Positions 1 to 12,000 of a stretch of DNA of 38,799 nt are shown here, in pieces. A model generated the notes under the pieces. The model was given only the letters and a program-made list of their open reading frames with translations. It did not search any database and was not told the origin of the DNA. Location: contig JAKLFP010000002.1 of the NCBI GenBank assembly GCA_022711115.1, forward strand, positions 271,674 through 310,472, read 5' to 3'. Both the position numbers and the translations under genes were made by a program. Each line of letters begins with the position of its first letter. Within the stretch, counting starts at the first letter, position 1. Source of the stretch: Candidatus Omnitrophota bacterium. Its GTDB lineage: Bacteria; Omnitrophota; Omnitrophia; Omnitrophales; Aquincolibacteriaceae.

Positions 1-3000
1 TTCACCGTTCGCTTGTCGCTTTTTGATTTCTTCATCCGTAAAAGGCCTGCCACGATAGGACGATTCGTAACTCTTGTGCAAAGCTTCTTCACTCGCATCC
101 GATAAGGGATATCCTTTTTTGGTGTTGGCTCCACGGTAATTCTTGGCGATGGCTGAAAACAGGTCTTCATCAAGAAAGTCAATGATGCGATGAGCCCAAA
201 AACGTCCCAAGTGATTCGGGTGGGTTTCACCGCGATGAATTCCTTGCCGGATAAAGCGATCGAATGCTTCAAGGTTATAAACCAACCTTCCGGTTAATAA
301 ATTTGTCTCGATGCGAACTAAACCTAAACGATCCGCCAACCAGTAACGCATTTTGTCACGAGGGGGTGTTTTAGCATCAAGCGAAACTTTGGAATTTCCA
401 TAGATCAGAAAATTTTGAAAAAGGTCGGTCCCTGTCGGATCCTCGGTCTGGGATATCCCTTTGGCAATATCCCTTGGCTTGCCATCCGGCCCTTTCTGGA
501 TTTCATCAACACCTTTCGATTCCCGCGCGACACTATAGACCTCACGCTTTTGAAGGACTTCTCGCTGCGCTGCAGGCAAGGAAGAGAACAAAAAATCGAT
601 CATGGCTTTCGACCGAGTATTGATATTCTGAAGTCTTTCCGCTTCCGAAAGTTTTTTATTGCGCGCTTCGGCCTGCAAAGCCTTCGGAATGATTTCGGGA
701 TCATGAACTTTGTCGCCGGTATCAAGTAACGTTTGAATCTTCACCTGCATTTCCTGGAACTGAGCGGCTGTCTCCGCGGCAACCGAAGCGGTCCAAGCAA
801 AAAAAGCGGCCAGGGAAAGCTTGAGCCATGATCTCTTGAAAGCAGCCAACCAGCTTGACCGGACGATATCCCTCATCGCGGCGGAAGATTCAAGGCTTGG
901 TTCAACCCGCATCTCTGATCGTTCGGTTTGAGCTTGACGAACCTCACTGACTGCCGCTAACAAATTTTTGGCTCCTTCGCTGTATTTTTTATTCAAGGCA
1001 GCTGCCAAAATGACAACCGCAGTGACATCATCAGCCAACTTTTCATTTTCCAAAGCGTCCGCAAGGATGATGTCCCGAAACTTTTCCGGATCATCCGCCG
1101 AGGTGACCATCTGCCCGCTTCTGTCTAAAACGATTTGTCTTTCCGGCACATAGGGTAAGTTTGCGTCCATTGCTCGCTGGTCAAAATTCTTCAGAATCGC
1201 GCCCAAATAGGGTTGCGGCCCCTGCCCTTCAAGTAAAATATTTGCATTATCCTCGTCCATGGTGATCAATTGAGCAACCTGGGCTTTCGCATTGAGAGTA
1301 TGCAAGGAATACAGAAAAGCTAGAATGAGAATAAGATTTTCCCTAGAACCCATCGGAATCGCCGACCGAAGATCTTTCAATCTTTGTGCCTGCAAAGACA
1401 AATCCAGTTGCTGATCCCCCCTCATCTCTGCGCGAGATTCAACCGTTTCTCCCGGAAGATCTGGCAGAACACTGTCTTGTACATCTCCTGTTTTTTCTTT
1501 CCATTGATTTCCTTCTCTTTCAAATCGGATCCCTGGATTGCTTTTAATACGCTGGAGAAGCGATTCAAGGGTCAAATGCATCGTTTGTCCCTCTAGGGCT
1601 TCAAAGGTTATCGTAGTTTCAGGAAACGGATTCCTTACGGGAACTTTCCGGTAAACTTCCACAAAAAGAGGGCTTTGTTCTCCCTCCACGGATTCGACAT
1701 ACCCCCTTTCCTGCACAAAACCAAGTTGGGCCATTTCTTCCGGGGAAGGATTGATAGGGGGCTGATTCTCATTTTCATAAATAATCTTTATCAAAAAGGC
1801 CCCGAGTTTGAGCGTCCGCCATACGTGTTCGAATCGCTTTCTCATCATTTCACGCCGGACAAAACCTTGCTCCTGCAGCATGTCAAGCGCCGAGGCTTCT
1901 TCCAGCAGGTCCTCGTCTTCATTTTTGAAAATAACATGCATAGGATAAAGCGACGTGCGGGCAACCATGAAATCCAACAAACCCGAATCCAAACCTGACA
2001 GATAATCATCATAGTCGTCTACCCGGTGCAAATAACCCGCGGTTTCCTGCACGTTCATGCCAAGACCTTCGACCTCCACTCCATGCACGCGCAGGAATTC
2101 GATAAGTGCCTTCGTCGAATCATTCGGGCCTAACTCCACGCCTTGGAGAGACCTCATCTTTTCGAGGCTTCCAAACTCCCGCAATAATTCACGCAAAATC
2201 GGTTTAAAATAAGAAAGGCCTTTATTGTCAAAACCCGATTTTTCTCTTGAAGCTTCTTGCGCCAGGATTGCTTCAACGCTAACTTCTAAAGCATGATTCT
2301 TTTCATCCCTTCTTTCCGCTGGCATAACCCCATCAGAAACAGGATTCAGCGAAGCCGGAACAGCACCGGCCAGCAATGCCCCTTGATCCATGAGATGAAG
2401 ATAGATGCGCCCGTCACGAGCAGCCGATTGAATCTCTTTTGCTTCTTGGGTCAGCTCACCCGTGAGTTTGTCGGGAGTGCCGTAGGTTTCCAGGATTGTA
2501 TCCAGCGTTTTTTTCACATTTTCCCAAAATGTTCTTTTGACCCTCACGCTTTTTTTCGCTTCAGCTTCCATTGATTTTGAAAGCGCCTCTTGAAAGACCT
2601 TTCCCATTTGGATCATATCGCTAATATTCTGTTGATTGTCCACTGCTCCTTCCCGCTTTTGACTGCCCGGTGCGAGGATTGGCACTTTGGAATATTGGAC
2701 CAAAAATCCCAACATCCGCACAATGTCAATCGACGACAATGCAAAGGGAGCTTCCCAAAGCGTAAAACGGTCAAAGGCCTCCTGATCCGTACCGCCCATT
2801 TCCTTACTGAGTGCCGTCATATACTGTTTAAGCCCGTCGGACGTCTGCCATAAAGCCTGCAACATTCCTGAATCCAATCCGTGTTGCCAGTTTTCCAACA
2901 TTTCGATTTCCCGGGGTTGAAGCTTGCCTTCCATACGATAGAGAATGTCCGCAATTCTTTCAGCCTGTGCCGCAATAACAGGTTTGAGGCGGTTAAATTT

Positions 3001-6000
3001 TTCTGTATTTTGTTCCTGTTTCCGGAATGAATAATCCAGCAGAAGTTGCGGCGTTGAGCGGTGTCCTTGCAGGATTTCATCCTCCACAACCGTCAGCAAT
3101 AAACCGAATACTTCCTGCGCCTGTAAAAGCCATCCTTTTTGACTCATTCGAACCATGAATTCAGCGATGTCATTGATCGCCACCCCGAACGAAGCCTCAT
3201 GTTCCGGGGAATCACGATTATCCCAGTTAAGAGCGATCCGTCTGAGGATCTTTTCCATTCCCCACTTCGCCTGATCAGACAGGCCCTGTTCATAAAGGCC
3301 CTCGATTAAGTTCAGATAGTTGGTCACAGGCATCGTATCGAAAAGCCATTGGAAACCAAAATCCACCTTGTCCTTTTGTCCGCCTTCATGAAACACCCAG
3401 AGGATCCTCCAATAATCGACCCGGGACATACGATTGAAGAGCTCCCTGAAAGCCGTATCCAGGGCGATCAGAATTCTTTCATCCTCCATCAATTCCGGCG
3501 GCACTGAAGTGATTTCAAAAATTTCCTTGAGGAAATACTCGGCGGTCATGGCCTGCTCATCAGCCTTGGGCTTTGCCGTAAATTGTTCGATCATCTGCTG
3601 GAGTAAGTATTCGAGGTTGGCTGTTGCGGATTTTTTTAATTCGTTCAGCTTTTTCTCCAATCCATTTTTTTCAGCTTCGAGCTCTTCTTTTCTTTTTGCA
3701 AGCTCCCGCATCTTCAAATTCTTCCATTCAACCATCAGAGTGCTTCGCGCTAATTTTCCGATCTCCTCAGTCACTTCCTGGAGTTTCTGATTCACATTCT
3801 CGAGATTCTGTTTTTCCCGGTCGAACGGATCTGTAACCTCTTGTTTCAGATATTCAGAGACACTCAGCCCTTCCCGAAGCTCCGAACGAGCACCGGGACG
3901 CTGTAAAGCAGCCTTTTTCTTTTGTTCGAAAAAGAATGCTTCGAGCAAGGCCTTTGCTTCCGTTCGCTCGGCATCTGAAAAATGTCCTCTCGCATCATAT
4001 TGTTCCCTCAAGAATGTAACGCGATTGGAACGGAAGGAATCCTGCTGCGGATACTCCAGCATGAGGAATAAGTCTATATCCTTATTTTTTTCGAGAAAAT
4101 CCCGAACTCGCTCCTGATCTGTCTTGTCTTTAAGCGAAGAATCCGGTTGGAGCCACAGCTGAATCTGTTTGGCCGCATCCATATAATCGATCCCAATATC
4201 CATCAGTTCATGAATTGCTAAAAATTCCAGATCGGGCTGATGGTTCCTTGCGGCAACTTTCATTGCCTGAATCATGCTTGGCTCATCAAAAACCAGAGTT
4301 CCAACCCCCTTAAAGATTTTATTAACTCCGGATTGTCCTGTATTCCTATTCATTGCCAGCGTGTGGAAAGCAGCGATGTAGTCATACCTCACATCCGGAC
4401 TTTTCCACAAACGTTCCATAAGCGTTCGGATCTGCATCTCGCCGAGATCACCGGTTCTGTATTTCACTATGAATTGGTCACGAAGATCATCAGCTTCAGC
4501 CTGAAAAATCAAGTGGAGAAATAAGAACTCGAATTCTTTCATCCCGATCTTCAGATGTTGATCCAGGGCATCTCTCATTTCTGAACGATTTTGAGAAAGA
4601 AAATCAGGAGCCTCAAGCTTCATACCCGGGACTGACGCGATCAGACCCTGATAATAGTCATTAAAGAAACTCATTACTTCGGGAACTTCCCGCATGGCCG
4701 CCAGAAATTCTTTCACGGGCTGAAGCATGACGATAGCACTGCCGGATTTCGGATCAAGATAGTGACTTAAAAACTCCACATCTTTTGCTTCGGCAAAACC
4801 GCCTTGATCGAACCTTGTCCGTAATTGGTCAAAATAATCGGGATATCGCGCGACGGATCCGACCCACGCAAAAATTTCTTCTGATGGGTTGGCTTCGGGA
4901 ATATAATTTTTTACGGCCTCGGACATATTGTAGAAGGCACGCATCATCCGGTGATTCTGCTGAGCGCTCCGTGGATCGGCAAGATCGAGCTCTGTGATAA
5001 GATTTGCCAGCCGTTCGAGAGCTTGTTTTTCGAGATTTTCTGTCCCTCGCCCGCTCCTTCGGAACATAGCCAAATGAAGGCTCTCGTGATACTGCAAATA
5101 GCCGTTATCGAATTTTTGATAGATAAAAACAGTTTTGGGATGGGTCTGGATATCCATCGCGGACAATCCCGTGAGGACCGTTTGCAAATCCGGATTTTTT
5201 TCATCCGCAGGATGTGTTTCAAGCCATATCCCCAAGTTCCCTTTCATCATCGCCGGAGACGCCGTTACGCCCGCGAAATAAAGGTCCGGAGAACCTGCGG
5301 TCCCAATCCTGACAAAACGCCAAACATCGGGATTGTTGATAGCAATCATGCCGTTCGGATCAACCTTCCAGTCATCCCTTTTTTCCATTCGCGCTTCAGA
5401 ACGAACAGCAGGACCTTCGGGACTGAAGAATTTCGTTAAATTTTCGTTTAGCATCCGTTCGCCTTCGGGATCCACGCCGTGTAATAACTTCGCAAAAGTT
5501 TCACCCTTAGGTCCGATTTTGAGTCCTAACGCGTTTGTAATCGTCCCGAAAATAAAGGCAATAGTTCCTTTCAAAAGCTGCTCGTATTTGAAACCCGCCG
5601 GTGCTTTATCGGCTCTGATAAATTCATCCGTAAGCGCTCTAAGCCGTGAGTCCAACTCGTCAAAATTTACCGCTGCATAAGGAGAAGTCACATCTCCGGA
5701 CCAGGCAATACGACCCACAAGTTCGATTTGCTGTTGCATGTCAGGCAAAGCTGAGAGCGGTGTGAGATACTTCGGTATGTAGAAGTCAGGAACAAACCTG
5801 CCATCCGGTCTTGTCGTGGGATCTCTCTTTTGGGCGTCATAATCCAGAAATCGGATCCAGGCATTGATCAGATCTCGTGAAAATTTTGGATCTTGAATTC
5901 CTGCCGCAGCGGCGACTGTTTCCAAACCTCTACTGATACCGGGATCTTCCCAAATGTCGTGGATCGTAATTTCCGTCTGCGGCAGACCGGCATTCTTCTG

Positions 6001-9000
6001 ATAATCATGGACAAGGATCATGGCAATCATCAAAACTTGAAACTGAGGATCCATGCCGACAGCTTTTGCGATACGCAGCGAAAGCTGAGCAAACTCCAGG
6101 GTATGATTAAATCCATGGTAGCTCCCTTGCATCGCCTCCCAATAGGGTTTTCCGACAACCTCGTTGAACAGATCATCCAGTGCTTTCAGCATCGTTTCAT
6201 TGCTGACCGGCAATTCCGCTCGGATTCGATTCCAAGAATTCGCATACGACGGGACACCCGATAGCTCCCCCCTCGCCTCCGAGCGATAGATTTTATTTTT
6301 ATTGGAATCGATGAACGCCTGGATCATGTCATCACATTGTTTGGGCTTGAGCGTTGGGGCCACCAAAGCCCAAAACGGCGCCATAGTTGCCAGAACACGG
6401 GCAACACCGACATCACCGTAGTGCTGAGGAGAAGCTACCGTCGTTGTTCCGAAAATAACAGATGGCATAACGCGATCTTCCACAGAGAGCCGGGCCAATG
6501 CATCCGAATACATTCGTAAGATCGCCGCTTTGCTTAAATTTCTTGTGAAACGCGCGTGATCGGACATGTCCGTATCAAAATTCCAGATAATACCCGTTTG
6601 AATATTTTGGGGACGCTCCTGAGAGCTAAAGTAGCCATCCAGACTGGCAGCCAGATACGGCACGATACCGGCGATAGGGGCACGGTTGAGCAAAATTTGT
6701 CCGGGTTTTCTCCAGGAACTGTCTTCTGCGGCATCCCCGTCATAAATCAGGATCTGCTTCCCGATCATCCCAAGTAATGCCATCACCGTGACAAAATTCC
6801 CCCATCCGACACTGCCCCGCTCGATCAACGGCTCCCAATCAGCGAGTCGACTGGGTTGGGTTAAAACATCCGTTGTAGCCTTGTCTTCGTGTTCATCAAA
6901 AAAGAACTGGGTATTCCCGGTTTCTGGGATATCCCCGCGCTCCATAGCTTCAGCAAGGTAAGCCGCGGCATAGGCGTGATCGTCAAAAGAGTAATAACTC
7001 ATCACCTTGCCGTCCGGCCTCTTGTAGCGGGTAACAACGTGCCGTTTCATCTTCTGCGGGTCAGTATCCCGGCGAACCACATCCTCCGGCTCTCCGAGAA
7101 CAAGCTCATAGTCAGGCCCGCGGCCTTTAAAATCCTTGGAACGCCAATACCCTTTTTCTCGCCCCATCGGCGGAACAAACTCATAATGCTCCCGGTCAAA
7201 TGTATCCAGGTGTTCCGCAAGAGCCGCAGAATGCAAAAGATCTTTAGGATAAATCATTTGTTTTGCCACCAACTGATCCATCTCGTGAGTCAATTTCGTG
7301 GATCTCGAAACACGAACCTCGGAGCGGTCTCCGACCTTCGCCCCTCGAACCTCTGTCAACCGCGTAGGTGGACTGGATTCAATACGTGATTCGGAGCGCC
7401 TGGCAGATCCGGGATTTGACGCAGGTGCACGCGCCTCAGAGCGGGAGTCTAACGATGAATCTGCCGTTGCAGCAGCCACTTTTTCGAAAGCATTTTCTAA
7501 TAAAGACAGCAGGAATTTCTCGTTCGCATCTCCTTCACCCTTACTGTAGACTCGCCCATGATCCTCCATGCCGTCCAAAATCTCCCCGATCGCAGTCAGA
7601 AGGGCGCCCCAGTCCTTCGGAATGCCTCGGGTCTGGATGAACCGGATCAGCGCCCGACGGGCAACATTGTGCCCATCATTCTGGAAAAGGGACCGCACCG
7701 CACCCTCTTCATCCGGCATCTGCTCCTTGAAATGCGAAAGGTATCCGTCCGTTTGCATCGTGTCACCCAGTACATTCGTTTGAATATAAAGATCCATGAT
7801 CTCGGACATGGCTTCTTCTAAAGCGCTGACAAAACTCTGGGAATATCTTGGCCGATCCGGCATATCCTTTCCCCCCGCGATCACGTCATAGTCTTTCCAC
7901 AAGTTTTCTTCAAGTCCTTGCTTGCCGCTCACCCACCGGAATTGTGCGACATTGTGCTGATGTTCATGCCCGAGGGTCCCGAGCATTTTTCTGATCGGCA
8001 TGGTGGCAAGCATTTTGGGACTGACGGTATACCCCCCTGAGGCATTCGCCATATCCTGAAAAATCTTCCGCCTATCCACTCCCCCGGCGCGCAAGGCCGT
8101 ATTGGCAAAGTTCGTGGTCAGATAGGCGCTATGCAGGTTTAAATCCGATTGCGCTAATGCCATCACTGCGAGCGAAAACGTTTGAACAAGGGCTCCTTCA
8201 GGAATGCCCGTCTGAGCAGAAATAGTGGAAATCGTTCCCGATGGATTTAAGTCCCTCAAACCTTTGCGCAGCAACATCAAATCCTCTTCAGCGTCTGCCG
8301 GCATGGGAAATTCCGGCGTTCTCCAAATAGTTCTAAGCGCTCTCGCTTCCAGTTGGATCAGCGGCGGAATATCCGAAGATTTCAAAACACGATCTAAGAA
8401 TTCCGGGTCCAAATAGAAAAGATTCAAAATAAATGCCTGAGATGTTGGCGGCATTCCTTTTTCAAAAAACAGCTCTTTCAAAAGTTTTGCCCGGATAGGC
8501 CTTTCCCCCAACAAATAATCTCGCATCTGAGGACGGATGGTGCTCCCGTTGTTATCCAGGGGGGATCTTTGTTGAGCATTAAAAAATTCTTCAATAAAGG
8601 GTTGATTTGTTTTTGAAAAGACACCCCGCCGCAATTCATCCATAAAAGACTGAAACAAATCCTTCTGCGAAAGATCTTTCGTATCTGAAACCATGGCCTT
8701 CCAATCCTGCAAAAGACGCTCGGACGCAGTGAATGTTTTCCTCTTAGTGGGGGGGCGCCATTCCATGTCGTCCACGAGAACCTGATCGGTGACAGGCCTC
8801 ACAACACTGGGTTTTAATTCCATTTCGATACGGATCCATGTTCCCTGTTTATGTTTGAAAATGTTTCGATCAGCAATGATTCGGGATTGGCCATCACTCG
8901 AAATAATTTTTTTCCGCTCTTGACCCTGATAATTCTTGGTTTCGACCGTAAGCTCTTTGAGCTTAAAAAGCGGGTTGGGCGTCAAAAGAAACGTTAAGGC

Positions 9001-12000
9001 ACGCATCGTACCCGTTCCATCCCCACCGATCAGTAAGCCGAGTTTGCTCAAGACCCCCAACCTTGTGGGCATCCCACCACTTTTATCAAACACGAATGGC
9101 GCACCGCTTACTTCGGAAAGGTTGGAAACAAACATTCTTTGCAAAACCGATTCGGAAACACCCACCCCGTTATCCTCGATCTCCGCAATCATCCTGCCGT
9201 TCGCTTTGATCACGAAATTCGTCCGGAGAAGAGGCGTATCATCCCCCTGAATAAATTTTCTCGCGGAAAGCGCATCGTAAGCATTTTCCACCGAATGCCG
9301 CATCATATTCAGGAAATGTTCCCAAAAGGGGTTCTTGGGATCCCAAATGGCGCGCCCTTGCCGATTCGGGAAAAGAAAATCCATCGCCCTATTCTTTTGA
9401 AGGGGTATATTCTTGAGAGCGTTCTGGATCGTAGTCATCCACTTGTTTTGATAATCAATATAGCTATTAAAAACAGGACCACCTTGTTGCAAGTCCCGAT
9501 ACCATTGCCATGCGGTATTCTCAGGATTTTGAAGCACTTTTTTCTGGAAAGCATCTTGCTCACTCGGCGTCAGAACCGAAAACGGATCTTCATTGTTTGA
9601 AACTCCCCTTACTTCCGAGCGAGCGTCGCCTCTTCTTGATGACTCAGCCGCTTTTGGAGATTCTTGGTAGAGAGGTGTCCCCGCATCCTCTAAATATGTC
9701 TGATCGGCTATGAAATAGCCTTCCTTTCCCGTTTCAAGCACATAGTGAATACTGATTCCGAATTTTTCGCCCACGGAACCTGGATTAATCTCGAGGATTA
9801 GCGGCTCTCCGCGTCCTTTTGATTTAAAATCCTGGATGAACTTCTGAAGAATCGCATAGGTAATAGGATGCGCATTCTCCATCCCTCCCATTTGCGCGGG
9901 CACATGTTCCATAAGATTTAACGAACCGGTAATGAATTGCGGGATAAAAAGGCGATCAATCGTCCAACCCGATGGCAGCCCCTGACCCTTTCCCATTTTT
10001 TGAGCTAACTCCAGTTGATCCAGTTCAAAACGCACGTTTTGATAAACAATGTTCCCTTCCTCTCCCTGCCCCGAACGAACCACGTTGATCGTCGCCTTAC
10101 GGGCCCGTTCCTCCTCTTTCCATCGAGCACTCCAGTCAAAGTGAGCGAGGTCCAAATGTGCCAGCTCATGCGCAAAGCTATAGGCGTAATCACGGGCATT
10201 CAACGCGGGCACCAAAAATCCTTCGGGTTTCTTTTGCCCCTCATAAAAATTGTACTGAAGGACCATCGTTCCGGGCATGTTGGTATCTGTGAATCCCCCG
10301 AATATATTTTCTTCTTTGACCGGAACGATATGTTTCAGGTTCGAAATATTCTGATCAAAAAATCGGGGGTCTGCCTGATAGACGATCTGAAGTGCGTCCT
10401 GGAGCATTGGCATTAATCGTGAGTCATGTTTTATTTTTTGAAAATCGGAATAGCTGACATTAGAATAAACTCCAAGGTTTTGAATCTCTCCAAAAAGCTG
10501 CGGTGAAATCCGTGAAGGATCCAAAGCATCTGAGAGTATTTTTTGAATACGCGACATCTCATTTTGAGAAACGGACGGAACCACAACCTCCACTTTTTCA
10601 TCCGCTCCTTTTTTGAAAAAGGGCACAGAAACAAATACTGCAAGCGCCGCCATAGCTGCTGCCGTATTTTTTACAAAGTTTGATCGTAATTCGGAACGGG
10701 AAGATTGCGACAATGGTTCCAGAAATTTCAGGCTTTTGTCCTTTAACTTCCCCCATTTTTTTTCAAGTCTTGCGGGATCAAAATCAACTGTCATAACCGT
10801 CCCGTGATGGTCTCCGAAATATTCCTCCCGGTCCCTATAATCAATGGTTTTATCCGCTTCGGGTTCGAGGTTCCTGATATTGCTGTAGATAAATTCTGAC
10901 GCGCGCCCTGCCCCGCCAAACCTGACTTTTCCTTGTTTGTCGTCACTGATAGCTTTTTCACGCGGCGCCCCGTTATTTGCGATGTAGAAGCGAACTTCGC
11001 CGAAATAGGACTTGCTCAGGCCGACCTCCACAATGGCAACAGATGCTTTCTTATCACCTTCCCAATGCAACAGGACCACATCAAGAGCATTTTCAACCGA
11101 ATGGACCATGAGTTGCGTCAGATAGTCGATAAATTCCGTGCGGGGCGACACAAAAAGTGCTTCCGCGGTCTTTCTCGCAACTGGTCTGAGACGTTTTTCA
11201 AAAATCTCTCTGAATTTTGGCGTGGCCTCCAATTTGTACAACTCTTCGCGTGACCATTGTAATTTTTCGATGACAATACCTTTATCACCCTCTCTCGCCT
11301 CGGAGCGCGCATCAGGTTGGGTTTGGGAATGAACCAAAGAAGGTGTCAACAATTCTTCAGTAAAAGGAATCAACCTCATTTCGGAGCGAGAACTGTCTGT
11401 AGAAGGAGGTTGCGGCAGTTGATTTTTTGTGCTTCGATCCGGTTGGATCAGAGCCCCGGCGACAATTTCCCGGTAGGACAAGCCTTTCACATTCACAAAA
11501 TATTTGACTGCTGCGAGCAATGCGGAAAAACATGCCGTATCCTGATTGCGAGGAATATTTTGATCCCTTAAAAAAGCGCTGATGCTTATATCAAAGACAT
11601 ACGGCATCTCCGCTTCAGCCTCCTGAAGGGCGTTATAGATGCGTTCCGCCATAGCCTCGACCTCGATATCTTCTCCTTTCGGCGCAATAGCCAGCAGGGC
11701 CTTTTTGACATCGTCCACGTTTCTCGCATAAGAAAGCGCCGCCCGGTAAACCATCTCAGCCCTTTCCACCTCACTCAAGTGACCTAATTCGTTTTTGAGA
11801 TAATCGTAAAACAATTCCCCTTGATTCGCTTCGATCATGGCATCCAGTTCCTGTTGAGTTACGGTCACAAACTTCTGAACGTCTGCCACCATTTGGGGAA
11901 TTTCCACCATGTCATGACGAAGACGATCCAATTGACTTTGAAATGCAGCGAGATCATCGTAAGTAACCCTCCCTGTCCCTTCGGTCGTCATTATTTCCTT

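Noticed and set aside
1021-1060. PP2C phosphatase domain in the giant protein
   Set aside because: Only a DDVTAVVILA string resembles the family. The other PP2C aspartate motifs were not found in order.
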